A DNA stretch of 64,000 nt from Streptomyces sp. NBC_01216 (GCF_035994945.1 NZ_CP108678.1:62001-126000); one strand, 5' to 3'. Positions 7,692 through 15,687 are shown, numbered from the stretch's first letter. Numbers and translations: made by a program. Notes: generated by a model not told the origin, from the sequence alone.

Positions 7692-8405
7692 GCAGATAAG
7701 GCCGGCGGCCCTCCACCGCTATGGCCTGTGGGACCACGAGCCGCCGCAGGGCGAGGAAGGCCCCGGCCCCGAAGGCGCCGCCCTGGTCGGCGTTCTCGTG
7801 CTGGGCTGCCCCATGAACGAACGTGTCCTCACCAGGGCCTTTCCCCGCGTGGTCCCGTACGACGAGAGCGCGGAGATCTCGCGCCTGGCCCTCACCGACG
7901 ACGTGGCCGCCAACGGCGAGAGCTTCTTCATCTCGGCCGCGATGAAGAAGGCCGCCGAGCGTGGCATCCGGGGGGGTGGTGAGCTTCTCCGACCCGGTGC
8001 CCAGGTCACGGCGCACCCCGAACGGAGACATGATCATCTCCAACGGGCACCTCGGCATCGTGTACCAGAGCTGCAACTTCCGGTTCACCGGACGCGGGAC
8101 GCGGCGAACGCACACGCTGCTGCCGGACGGCACCGTCCTGACAGCTCGGTCCCGGGCCAAGCTGACCAGCCGCGAGCCCGAGCCCGGGGCCGCAGGGGTG
8201 GAAAGCCGGCTGGTCGCCCTCGGAGCACCGCCCCGCACGGCCGGCGAATCCCCGGCGCAGTGGCTGCCCAGAGCCCTGGAGCAGCTCGGAGCGCGCCCAG
8301 TACCTCACCCCGGCAACTTCCGGTACGTCCTAGCTGTGGGCCGTACACGGGCGGAGCGGTCGCGCACCGTCATCGCGCTGAAGGCAGTGCCCTATCCGAA
8401 GAACA

Positions 8406-8434
8406 TTGCTTAATTCCACGAGTGTGCGTATAGT
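8406..8434 (+). promoter_or_regulatory. Shared promoter-operator module, copy 3
   Basis: -35 TTGCTT 8406-8411, 17-bp spacer starting AATTC-CAC-GAGTG, -10 TATAGT 8429-8434. It overlaps the last codons of the broken mom gene and drives the gene at 8493. Confidence 0.8.
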
Positions 8435-8492
8435 AGAGGTCGCGGCGGGCGAGACGCTCCGCCGATCCGGCCTCTTCGCCTCCAGGAGTGAC

Positions 8493-8918
8493 ATGTCGTA
8501 CATAGCCGCCACCGCGTCCGCTCTCGCCCCGGGATACCCCGTGAGCTTCAAGGTGTACGGCGACCACCCCGTTCAGGACTACATCGCCGAAGGGACGGTC
8601 ACCGCGATCAAGCGGATCGCCTTCGTGGCGACCGAGGTGTCCCTGGACAACGGCCGCACGTACCAGCTGCCGGTCACTCGTCGGGTGCGCGTGTATGCCG
8701 CCTTCCTCAAGGACGGGTACGCGAGCGAGGTGGCGAACTCCGGTCCTGCCATCGACTGGCTCGCCGACGTGGCGCAAGTCTGGACAGAGAGCCTGACCGA
8801 CCAGCTCAAGGCGCAGCTCAAGTCCAACACCGAGGCCTTTTTCGCGTCCTGGTGGCCCGGGCGTGACCGGCTCATCGCCGAACTGCGGGCTCGGGCTGCG
8901 CAACAGCGGACTCGGTGA
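8493..8918 (+). CDS. Unknown protein with beta-rich N-terminus (141 aa)
   Basis: AGGAG lies before the ATG at 8493, about 58 bases after the shared promoter's -10. The first 70 residues alternate strands and turns (VSFKVYGDH, EGTVTAIKRI), suggesting a small beta-barrel; the C-terminal part is a long helix ending in RARAAQQR. Function unknown. Its promoter places it in the shared regulon. Confidence 0.7.
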   Translation: MSYIAATASALAPGYPVSFKVYGDHPVQDYIAEGTVTAIKRIAFVATEVSLDNGRTYQLPVTRRVRVYAAFLKDGYASEVANSGPAIDWLADVAQVWTESLTDQLKAQLKSNTEAFFASWWPGRDRLIAELRARAAQQRTR

Positions 8919-8961
8919 ACAGCGCCCGCCAGACCCGCAACACCGCTTCTCGTAGTCCCCT

Positions 8962-8998
8962 CCGCCGACCGCCGGGCAGCGCTCCGGGCGGTCGGCGG
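8962..8998 (+). terminator. Hairpin after the 8493 gene
   Basis: A 12-bp perfect stem (CCGCCGACCGCC) with a 13-base loop, 43 bases after the stop. Confidence 0.55.
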
Positions 8999-9057
8999 CG
9001 CCAGCACGGCCCTGTTGCGCGCCTGCCGCAGCGCCCCACCCGACTTGGAGCCCAACG

Positions 9058-9570
9058 ATGCCCAAGGCCCTGTCCGACTCTGCGCGTTACGCCCAGGACG
9101 CCGTACTCCGCGCCGCCGAAGACGATCTGAAGCGCGCCTTCAGCGCCTTGGCGACCGCACCCAAGGCCCTTCGGCCGGACCTCGGCGCCACGGCTCCTCA
9201 GGTCCTTCCGGCGGAGCTCGTCGCCGCGCTGCGCGCTGCCTTCCCCGTGCCCCGGGGCCCTGCCCGCGATGTGTACCCCCAGGTTCCGGAGGAGCTGCGC
9301 GTGGACCTCCGCGACGCTCTGATCGAGTTCTTTGCGGACCGCCCGGAGTGCCCGCTGCCGAGCTCGGTCACGTTCATCGTGACCAACGACTATGACGACG
9401 GGCCAGCGTGGAACGCCTACGGCGCGACGCTCCGCTACGGCCCCCACCTCGCGGTCGAGGCCCCCGACTTCGATCGGACGTTCGTGGCAGACGCCCTGAT
9501 CGAGATCGGCGATGACGAGCAGCCGTACGGGACGCCGAGCCCCGTCCTCTTCGTGCCGCTGCCCGCCTGA
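9058..9570 (+). CDS. Unknown protein (170 aa)
   Basis: GGAG lies 8 bases before the ATG. The N-terminus is helical (YAQDAVLRAAEDDLK), and the C-terminal half has strands such as VTFIVTNDYDDG and SPVLFVPL. No membrane segment and no known domain. It lies between two strong hairpins, so it may form its own transcript. Confidence 0.6.
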   Translation: MPKALSDSARYAQDAVLRAAEDDLKRAFSALATAPKALRPDLGATAPQVLPAELVAALRAAFPVPRGPARDVYPQVPEELRVDLRDALIEFFADRPECPLPSSVTFIVTNDYDDGPAWNAYGATLRYGPHLAVEAPDFDRTFVADALIEIGDDEQPYGTPSPVLFVPLPA

Positions 9571-9581
9571 ACCAACGCTCT

Positions 9582-9606
9582 GGGGCCGTGCGCTCCGCAC
9601 GGCCCC
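9582..9606 (+). terminator. Strong hairpin after the 9058 gene
   Basis: Perfect 11-bp stem GGGGCCGTGCG with a CTC loop, starting 12 bases after the stop. Confidence 0.65.
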
Positions 9607-9631
9607 GGCCATCGCTCCGAGAGGTAGACCG

Positions 9632-10411
9632 ATGACTCCCACCACGGAGATCGCAGTCGACGTCCCCCGCGACGCCGCGCCCCCGTCTCCCGCAGGTGAA
9701 CCCGATCCCGCACCGGCCGCTACGCCGTGCCCGGACTGTGACGGGAACGAGGGGTGTTGGACATGCTCCACGTGTGCGGACTGCGACGGAAACCAGGACT
9801 GCACCACGTGCGGGGGATCCCAGCGCTGCACCCGCTGCCAGGAAACGATCATGGATGACAATCGCGCCGAGAACGGCGACGGCAAGGAGTGCCACTACTG
9901 CTTCAACCGGCCCCGGCCCCCTGCTCCCGCCCGGCCGCCGGGCGCCGCACCGGAGTGGCGCAGCCCGCTCACCCGGGCGATGCTCACCAAGGAGCACCTT
10001 GAGCCATTGCTGCCGCAGCTGACCCGAAACGAGCTGTACGAGCTCGGTAGCTGGCTGCGTGACGCTGCGCACGAACGGGTCAAGCAGGAGCTGCTCCAGG
10101 TGTTGCGGGCCATGTGCGCCAGCTGCCCCGACCAGGCCGGCACCAGGGCGACCAGCGTCGAGTTCGTGACCTACTCGGACGCCCCGGACGGCATGTACTG
10201 GGACGAGGAGGTGTGGCTCCTGGGAGCGGATGGTCAGGCATGGCGGTACGAGGAGGGCCCCCCGGAGCAGCACGACGACTCGTCCACCGCGTTGGAGGGC
10301 CGGTTCCGGGACCTCCTTGGGGTCTACTCCCGCTTCGACCGGCCGAAGCTCAACGCGAACCTCACCGTTAACCTCTCCAGCGGCGCCTTCGAGGTCACGC
10401 CCCCGCCGTAG
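9632..10411 (+). CDS. Cysteine-array protein with DnaJ-like CxxCxG repeats (259 aa)
   Basis: GAGAGG precedes the ATG. Residues about 32-90 contain repeated cysteine pairs (CPDCDG, CWTC, CADCDG, CTTCGG, CTRCQ) and a last CHYC, closely resembling the zinc-binding centre of DnaJ. There is no J domain. The C-terminal 150 residues include an acidic helical stretch (LTKEHLEPLLPQ, LYELGSWLRDA) and beta-rich sequence. It may use the zinc repeats for protein or nucleic acid contact. Role unknown. Confidence 0.65.
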   Translation: MTPTTEIAVDVPRDAAPPSPAGEPDPAPAATPCPDCDGNEGCWTCSTCADCDGNQDCTTCGGSQRCTRCQETIMDDNRAENGDGKECHYCFNRPRPPAPARPPGAAPEWRSPLTRAMLTKEHLEPLLPQLTRNELYELGSWLRDAAHERVKQELLQVLRAMCASCPDQAGTRATSVEFVTYSDAPDGMYWDEEVWLLGADGQAWRYEEGPPEQHDDSSTALEGRFRDLLGVYSRFDRPKLNANLTVNLSSGAFEVTPPP

Positions 10412-10477
10412 GCGCAGAGGCGGCCCGTTCGCCCGTGGGCGGAACAGACGTACGCGGGCCCGCTGTCTTCGGGCACC

Positions 10478-10506
10478 CGGCGCACCGGCATCCGGCTGGT
10501 GCGCCG
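10478..10506 (+). terminator. Hairpin after the cysteine-array gene
   Basis: A 9-bp stem (CGGCGCACC) around an 11-base loop. Confidence 0.45.
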
Positions 10507-10583
10507 AAGGTCGCCGGCACTCTTCCCGCACCGCCGCGCCGGCCGGAGCCGCGCAGGGCGTCCGCGCATGATCGGAACTCCGC

Positions 10584-10847
10584 ATGACTGCACAAGTGGT
10601 GGTCTTCATCGCCTCCAGGAACACACCCACCACCCACCGGCGGGTGCTCTGGCGGGTGAGTGAAGCGGACGCACGCAGGATCTGCTCCGACGAGCGGACC
10701 TCGGGCCGCAACCACATGCTCTGCTGGACGGCCCATTCCATCGACGATCCCGAGATCAACCGCTACGTACGCGACAGCGGCGCGTACGCGCAGGTGCTGG
10801 CCGACCACGACGTCACGGTCCTCCGCTCGCTCGAAGTCCTTGAGTAG
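10584..10847 (+). CDS. Small unknown protein (87 aa)
   Basis: ATG at 10584 with a weak GGA upstream. The sequence has TAQVVVFIASRN at the start and a repeated Asp/His pattern (SIDDPEIN, LADHDVTVL). It resembles a small alpha/beta protein. No family is recognised. Confidence 0.55.
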   Translation: MTAQVVVFIASRNTPTTHRRVLWRVSEADARRICSDERTSGRNHMLCWTAHSIDDPEINRYVRDSGAYAQVLADHDVTVLRSLEVLE

Positions 10848-11120
10848 CCGGGCAGGAACCAGCGCTGAAAGCCAGATCGCCGGCCGGTCGCCTGACGGGG
10901 CCCGGGATCACCGACGAGTCGCCGGCGGCCTCCAGCGGTCGCCGGTGGCTGCACCACGCCCTCCGGCCCGCCCCGCTGCCAGTCTCCGTCGCCGCCGGCC
11001 AGCGCCAGGCCCGGGCGGCCCGGGGAGGCTGCTGCGCGCCGGCACGGGAGACCTGCGGCAGTTCGCCGCGGCTCGGCCACCCACTTCGGGCACACGGAGG
11101 ATTCGACGATCAAACCGATA
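10848..11120. other. No convincing gene in this stretch
   Basis: An open frame runs through to 11136, but it crosses the ligA promoter, is rich in proline and arginine and has no ribosome binding site. I see no gene here. Confidence 0.5.
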
Positions 11121-11149
11121 TTGCTTAATCCTATGAATCGACGTATGGT
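11121..11149 (+). promoter_or_regulatory. Shared promoter-operator module, copy 4 (ligA)
   Basis: -35 TTGCTT 11121-11126, 17-bp spacer starting AATCC-TAT-GAATC, -10 TATGGT 11144-11149. Confidence 0.8.
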
Positions 11150-11188
11150 TTGAACGTGCCGCTCGATGCGGCCCCGCCCCCCGCTCCC

Positions 11189-11245
11189 GGCTCCACCGCG
11201 CGCCCGCAGTGGAGCCGGGCAGCACCGCTCCGACGGAGGAGCGGT
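11189..11245 (+). promoter_or_regulatory. Two tandem hairpins in the ligA leader
   Basis: GGCTCCAC pairs with GTGGAGCC (11189-11196 with 11209-11216), and ACCGCTCC pairs with GGAGCGGT (11224-11231 with 11238-11245). Both lie between the promoter and the chosen GTG at 11280, so they could affect termination or mRNA stability. No U-tract is present. Confidence 0.4.
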
Positions 11246-11279
11246 CGCAGCAGCCACCACCGGCAAGAAGGACAAGAAC

Positions 11280-13352
11280 GTGCCGAACACCTTGGCCCCC
11301 ATCACCGACGAGGACTCCTACCTCCGCGCCCTGGACCAGGCCCGCCGCGCCGCGGCGGCGTACTACGGCGGCGGCGACTCGCAGATGGACGACGCCTCCT
11401 ACGACCACCTCATGGGCGCCATCGCCTCCTACGAGCAGGAGCATCCGGACCAGCGCGCGGCCGAGTCGCCCACCACCCTGGTGGCCGCCGGGGCGCTGCC
11501 CGAGGGATCGGTCGCACACACGACCCCCATGCTCTCCCTCGACAACGTCTTCGACTCCGAGGAACTGGCCCGCTGGGTCCAGTCCCTGGGCAAGCGGCTG
11601 GGCAGCGAACCGCGCGGGCTCCACGCCGGCCCGAAGATCGACGGGCTGGCGGTGGCGGCGCACTACCACGAGGGCAAGCTCGTCCAGCTCGTCACCCGGG
11701 GCACCGGCTCGACCGGGGAGGACGTCTCCCACGCCATCGGCACCATCGACGGCTTGCCGGTCGAGCTGGACATGCCGGTCTCGGTCGAGGTCCGTGGTGA
11801 AGTGGTCCTGCTCCAGTCCCGCTTCGAGGAGGCGAACCGCATCCGCGTCACCCACGGCGAGGACCCCTTCTCCAACCCCCGCAACGCCGCCTCGGGCTCG
11901 CTCCGCGCGACCGGCCGGCAGTACACCATCCCCCTCAGCTTCTACGGATACGGGCTTCTGCCCGCAGTCGACGGCGAGGCGGGCGGGCTGATCCGCGAGG
12001 AGATGACCCACACCGAGCTGATGAAGGTCCTGGGCAGCCTCGGGGTCCAGACCGTGGACGACACCCCGGTCGGCACGCTGACCTCGCCGCTCATCAGGGA
12101 CATCCAGGAGTACGTCGAGAAGGTCGCCGCGCGGCGAGCAGACCTGCCGGTCGGGATCGACGGCATCGTCATCAAGGCCGACCACCCGCAGGACCAGGCC
12201 GCCGCGGGCTCCGGCTCGCGCGCGCCCCGGTGGGCGGTCGCATTCAAGTTGCCCGCGTTGGAGGTGATTTCGACGCTCACCGGGGTTACCTGGACCACCG
12301 GGCGCACGGGCAACATCGCGCCGCGCGGCGAGGTCCTGCCGGTCGCGATCGAGGGCGTGACGGTGCAGTTCGCGACGCTCCACAACCCCGGCATGATCGC
12401 CCGGTTGGGGCTGCGCCTCGGTGACCGCGTCGTACTCCGCAGGGCCGGCGACGTGATCCCGCAGATCCTCGCTCCCGTCACCTCGGCGCGCACCGGCCAG
12501 GAGAAGCCGATCGAGCTGCCCACGGTCTGCCCGGGCTGCGGCGGCGAGATCGACAAGAGCCAGGAGCGTTGGAGGTGTCTGAAGGGCCGCGCGTGCAACC
12601 TCGCGGCGTCCATCACCTACGCCGTGCAGCGCGATGTCCTGGACGTCCAGGGGATCGGACCGAAGGTCGTCGCGCAGCTGGTCGCGCAGGAAGCGGTGCA
12701 GGATGTCGCCGACCTGTTCACCCTCGCGCTGGGGCAGCTCACTGCGGCGACCGGCAGCGAGAAGACGGCCGTCAAGATCCTGGACCGCCTCGCCGCGGCG
12801 AAGCGGCAGCCCCTCGCCCGGGTGTTCTGCGCCCTGGGGGTCCGGGGAACCGGGCGCAGCATGTCCCGACGGGTCGCCGACTTCTTTGGCACGATGGCCG
12901 CCATCCAGGCGGCGTCGGCCGCCGAACTGCGCCAGGTGGAGGGGATCGGCGCGGAGAAGTCGGCCTGGGTGCTGGCCGAGCTGGCGGAGCTGGAGCCGGT
13001 GATCGCCAAGCTCGCGGCAGCGGGCGTCTATCTCGGCGAGCCCAAGGGCAGCGCCCCGGCGGCCGACGCCTCCGGCTCCGGCCAGGGCGTGGGAGCGGCG
13101 CTGCCGCTGGCCGGGAAGACGATCGTGGTGACAGGCTCCATGACCGGCCGCCTCGAACCGCTGTCGCGCACCGGCATGAACGAGCTGATCGAGAAGGCGG
13201 GAGGCCGGTCCGGGTCCAGCGTCTCGAAGAAGAGCACCAGCCTGGTCGTCGCCGGAGACAAGGCCGGCTCGAAGAAGGAGAAGGCGGAGCAGCTGGGCAT
13301 CCCCGTCATCGGGCCGGACGAGTTCGCGCAGATGGTCAGCGCCTACCTGTAA
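11280..13352 (+). CDS. ligA: NAD-dependent DNA ligase (accessory LigA)
   Basis: 690 residues from the GTG at 11280 (AAGGAC upstream); an in-frame ATG at 11166 would add a low-complexity leader. The N-terminal NAD-binding helices end in AYYGGGDSQMDDASYD. The catalytic lysine is Lys119 in GPKIDGLAV. Further blocks are FSNPRNAASGSLR, PRWAVAFK, a zinc finger with CPGC and RCLKGRAC, helix-hairpin-helix repeats and a C-terminal BRCT domain (about 608-690, LAGKTIVVTGSM). All expected domains are present, so it should seal nicks using NAD+. It is divergent from a typical chromosomal LigA and is controlled by the shared promoter, which suggests it serves the element, for example by repairing incoming DNA. 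Confidence 0.92.
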   Translation: MPNTLAPITDEDSYLRALDQARRAAAAYYGGGDSQMDDASYDHLMGAIASYEQEHPDQRAAESPTTLVAAGALPEGSVAHTTPMLSLDNVFDSEELARWVQSLGKRLGSEPRGLHAGPKIDGLAVAAHYHEGKLVQLVTRGTGSTGEDVSHAIGTIDGLPVELDMPVSVEVRGEVVLLQSRFEEANRIRVTHGEDPFSNPRNAASGSLRATGRQYTIPLSFYGYGLLPAVDGEAGGLIREEMTHTELMKVLGSLGVQTVDDTPVGTLTSPLIRDIQEYVEKVAARRADLPVGIDGIVIKADHPQDQAAAGSGSRAPRWAVAFKLPALEVISTLTGVTWTTGRTGNIAPRGEVLPVAIEGVTVQFATLHNPGMIARLGLRLGDRVVLRRAGDVIPQILAPVTSARTGQEKPIELPTVCPGCGGEIDKSQERWRCLKGRACNLAASITYAVQRDVLDVQGIGPKVVAQLVAQEAVQDVADLFTLALGQLTAATGSEKTAVKILDRLAAAKRQPLARVFCALGVRGTGRSMSRRVADFFGTMAAIQAASAAELRQVEGIGAEKSAWVLAELAELEPVIAKLAAAGVYLGEPKGSAPAADASGSGQGVGAALPLAGKTIVVTGSMTGRLEPLSRTGMNELIEKAGGRSGSSVSKKSTSLVVAGDKAGSKKEKAEQLGIPVIGPDEFAQMVSAYL

Positions 13353-13358
13353 CCGCGA

Positions 13359-13389
13359 GGTGGGGGCCGGGCGCGGCCCGGCCCCCACC
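13359..13389 (+). terminator. Very strong hairpin after ligA
   Basis: A 14-bp perfect stem (GGTGGGGGCCGGGC) with a GCG loop, 7 bases after the stop. Confidence 0.7.
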
Positions 13390-13432
13390 CGCCCCCGGCA
13401 CCAGCCGGCACCCTGACCGCAACGGAGGACAC

Positions 13433-13810
13433 ATGAAGAAGACCTCGATCGGCACCGCCCGGCACCTGCACCCTGTGGGAACTCCCGGCGACCTGTGCCG
13501 CTGGCACAACCGCGCAGCGCTCGCCACGACGGTGGCCGCCATCGCCCGCCGCCACGGCCTGGACGCGAGCGCCGGCGACGAGGAGCTGGCGGCCTGTGCG
13601 GCGGAGGCCAAGGCGGCGCCGCTGAAGGCGCCCTTGTCGGCGGACACCCTGGCGGCGATCCGCTCGGCCCTCGGGTCGGCGCTGGGTCCCGGCAGTGCAC
13701 CGGCGGCCGTGGCGGAGGCGGTGTTCGGTGCGCTGCCGGACCGGCCGATCCGCCTGGCTGCGAAGGACGGGCAGGAGTTCTTCCTGGTGCCCATCCCCGT
13801 CACGCCGTGA
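13433..13810 (+). CDS. Unknown protein (125 aa)
   Basis: GGAGG precedes the ATG. The protein starts MKKTSIGTARHLHPVG and has a DLCRWHNRAAL segment, an alanine-rich helical middle and a final strand FFLVPIPVTP. The ending resembles those of the 9058 protein (SPVLFVPLPA), which may mean a shared C-terminal element. Function unknown. Confidence 0.6.
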   Translation: MKKTSIGTARHLHPVGTPGDLCRWHNRAALATTVAAIARRHGLDASAGDEELAACAAEAKAAPLKAPLSADTLAAIRSALGSALGPGSAPAAVAEAVFGALPDRPIRLAAKDGQEFFLVPIPVTP

Positions 13811-13839
13811 TTGCTTAAGTCTATGAATTGAGCTAGAGT
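13811..13839 (+). promoter_or_regulatory. Shared promoter-operator module, copy 5
   Basis: -35 TTGCTT 13811-13816 starts one base after the stop of the 13433 gene; 17-bp spacer beginning AAGTC-TAT-GAATT; -10 TAGAGT 13834-13839. It drives the AcrVA2-like gene. Confidence 0.8.
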
Positions 13840-13974
13840 CGGAACATCTTCGGTGCGAACGGGTCCCCGACCCGACGCAGCCCACCGGTCGCCGCGCACC
13901 GGTTCCTCCCCCGGCGGACCGCCTTCCAGCGGTCCACCGGGACGCCCCGGCCTGTAGGGCCCGTAGCCACAGGG

Positions 13975-15120
13975 ATGGCCAAGATGAACCGCCGACACTC
14001 CCGCGCGCTCAAGAGCCGCGACATCAGCGAGGTCTTCGTCGAAGCACTGACCGAGCGGGAGAGCGCGCTGCGCGGCAATCACCTGTGGCTCGCCCCCAAG
14101 CTCGACCAGCTCTCCACCGGACGGCCGGTCACCCTCCGACACACAGCGCCGCCCGGCCTGACGCTCTCCGAGCAGGCCGACCTGATCGACGTGGCCAGCC
14201 ACGTGGGGATCTTCCGCATGTGGGCCCGGCGGGGCAGGGTCACCTACGACCTCAACCAGCACCTGGCAGCAGAGTTGTACCGCTCGACCTCCGAGACGCT
14301 GCCCGGCAGCATCTTCCGCCAGCTCCCGCACATCAACCCGCTCGTCGTCCTGCCCGAACCCTGGCCGGTCCGTTACAAGGAGTCGGACGGCCTGGTCCGC
14401 GGCTTCTACCTCTTCGGCTTCAACCAGACTCCCGAGCAGCAGACCTACACCGACGAGGAGATCGAAGGACTCGGTCTGCTCTTCGTGATCGACCTCCTCG
14501 ACGAGGAGACCTGGGAGGTGCGTGGCCAGACGTACATACGGATGAACATCCCCACCGGGATGGAGAAGTTCACCGTGGCCCAGGCCGTGGACTTCGCCGC
14601 CGCGAGGGCGGAGGCGCACTGGAGCCGGACCCGCGACAAGGCCGCCGCGTATACCCTGTTCGAGGAGCTGCTGCGCCCCGCGCTGAGCGTCCTGATCTAC
14701 CTGTGCTGCGACAACCGGGACCTGGCCGAGCCGCCCGTCGTCAAGCCGTCGAAGAAGAAGCGCCGGGCGGTCAACAAGAGCCGCGACCCGTTCTTCGTCG
14801 AGATCGGCTGGCGTGTCGGCCCCGCCTTGCACGCTGCCCGCCGGGCGACGGGCCGCGTGCTGGACGGCGACGGCATCCCCTCCGGCGTCCAGCAGGCCCC
14901 CCACCAGCGGTGCGGCCACTTCCGCCGGTTCCGGATCGGCAAGGCGCGCCAGGGCGAGACCACCCGCTGGGTAATGCCCTACTGGGTCCGCCTGGACCTC
15001 CTCCCCGAGGACGCCGACCCGATCACCACCGTGGTCCCCGTGGACGAACAGCGCCACGACCCGCTCCGCACGCGGGGGCCGAAAAAGCGCCAGCACCCGG
15101 ACACCGCTCTCGCGGCCTGA
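13975..15120 (+). CDS. AcrVA2-like protein (381 aa)
   Basis: The ATG at 13975 lies close behind AGGG. Collinear resemblance to the type V-A anti-CRISPR AcrVA2, from memory of that sequence: YDLNQHLA followed by LPGSIFRQLPH (AcrVA2: TPTSIFLNLPDW), a central acidic beta-rich domain (LFVIDLLDEE), SVLIYLCCDNRDL (PYLLWLCVAEPDI), DPFFVEIGWRVGPAL (EPFIYQIGERLGSEV) and a C-terminal HxRxGHF/RWVMPYWV block (HIRRGHWHGYW). The similarity is distant but runs the whole length. AcrVA2 acts on Cas12a mRNA/protein production; since Streptomyces mostly lack type V systems, this homologue may act on another target. It has its own shared-regulon promoter. Confidence 0.6.
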   Translation: MAKMNRRHSRALKSRDISEVFVEALTERESALRGNHLWLAPKLDQLSTGRPVTLRHTAPPGLTLSEQADLIDVASHVGIFRMWARRGRVTYDLNQHLAAELYRSTSETLPGSIFRQLPHINPLVVLPEPWPVRYKESDGLVRGFYLFGFNQTPEQQTYTDEEIEGLGLLFVIDLLDEETWEVRGQTYIRMNIPTGMEKFTVAQAVDFAAARAEAHWSRTRDKAAAYTLFEELLRPALSVLIYLCCDNRDLAEPPVVKPSKKKRRAVNKSRDPFFVEIGWRVGPALHAARRATGRVLDGDGIPSGVQQAPHQRCGHFRRFRIGKARQGETTRWVMPYWVRLDLLPEDADPITTVVPVDEQRHDPLRTRGPKKRQHPDTALAA

Positions 15121-15129
15121 ACCACCTCC

Positions 15130-15158
15130 GGGGCGGTGCGCAGGACCGGCACCGCCCC
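15130..15158 (+). terminator. Hairpin after the AcrVA2-like gene
   Basis: A 10-bp stem (GGGGCGGTGC) with a 9-base loop, 9 bases after the stop. Confidence 0.6.
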
Positions 15159-15201
15159 GCCACCTGACCTCTGATCCACTCACTCGATACGGAGAATCGC
15201 C

Positions 15202-15687
15202 ATGTCCGACCGCTCACCGATGCAGCTGTTCGTCTACGCCGTCCACGAGGACGAGGAGGCCGCCGTGCTCAGGGCCATCTCCGACGAGGCCCTGGGCCTC
15301 GAATGGGGAGACACCGAGGAGCCGGAGCCCGCCCGGCTGGTGCTCGGCGCGTGCTACGGCATCCACGAGACCCCGCTCGGTAGCTCGGACGACCTTGCGA
15401 CAGCCCTCCAGGAGCAGGCCCCCACCGCCGTCTTCAAGCTCTGGCAGGACCCCCACTGGTCTGGCGCGGACGGTCACCTCGTCGCCCACGTGCCCGGAGT
15501 CGGCACCTACGAGACCGGCTGCACCGCAGAGGGAGCGCCCCACACCGACGTCGCGGACCTCATCAAGCAGCTGTCCGCCGTTCCCGCAGGAACGACGGTC
15601 CAGGACTGGCTGGCCGGCGCCGGAGACCAGGTCCTCGGCGTCACCGTGCTCGCCGCGCTGGAGCCGTACGAGAAGAGCCGCCGATGA
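15202..15687 (+). CDS. Unknown acidic protein (161 aa)
   Basis: GGAGAA precedes the ATG. The N-terminus is a strand-helix of the form MQLFVYAVHEDEEAA. No cysteine motif beyond isolated residues, no membrane segment and no known domain. First of three genes joined by ATGA overlaps (15684 and 15929). Confidence 0.6.
   Translation: MSDRSPMQLFVYAVHEDEEAAVLRAISDEALGLEWGDTEEPEPARLVLGACYGIHETPLGSSDDLATALQEQAPTAVFKLWQDPHWSGADGHLVAHVPGVGTYETGCTAEGAPHTDVADLIKQLSAVPAGTTVQDWLAGAGDQVLGVTVLAALEPYEKSRR

Larger units (their letters stand above)
6854..7705. mobile_element. 840-bp insertion with terminal inverted repeats and 6-bp target duplication
   Basis: The element spans 6860-7699. Its ends are inverted repeats of 11 bp with one mismatch (TTATCTTCATG on the left, TTATCTGCATG read inward on the right). 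GGCCGG occurs immediately on both sides (6854-6859 and 7700-7705), as expected for a target-site duplication. Excision of 846 bp restores the Mom reading frame (WP-AA-LHRYG). The inside has lower GC than the flanks, a truncated integrase and an unknown ORF on the other strand. It has no complete transposase, so it is probably a non-autonomous or decayed element. Confidence 0.75.
6657..8413 (+). pseudogene. Mom-family adenine-modification gene, interrupted by a mobile element and frameshifted
   Basis: The GTG at 6657 overlaps the dpdA stop. The pieces read in order: LPSWRHVSEGGF (6657-6785), then after a one-base shift near 6786 VVTEIPEALARSF and ERHHYLAGWP (to 6859), then, beyond an 840-bp insertion, HRYGLWD and RVLTRAFP plus ANGESFFIS (7706-7970), then after a shift in a run of seven Gs (7970-7976) GVVSFSDPVP, GHLGIVYQS, TLLPDGTVL and HPGNFRYV. 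These are the landmarks of actinobacterial proteins annotated as Mom-type adenine (methyl)carbamoylation enzymes with a GNAT-like fold. Removing the insert with one copy of its 6-bp target repeat joins the two halves in frame. As read, the gene cannot make a full protein. The family label is from memory; the disruption is seen directly. Confidence 0.75.

Noticed and set aside
10848..11136. Possible ORF upstream of ligA
   Set aside because: It crosses the shared promoter, has no ribosome binding site and is Pro/Arg-rich.
10908..13700. A 930-codon open frame on the minus strand opposite ligA
   Set aside because: It is an antisense shadow produced by high GC; ligA on the plus strand has all family motifs.
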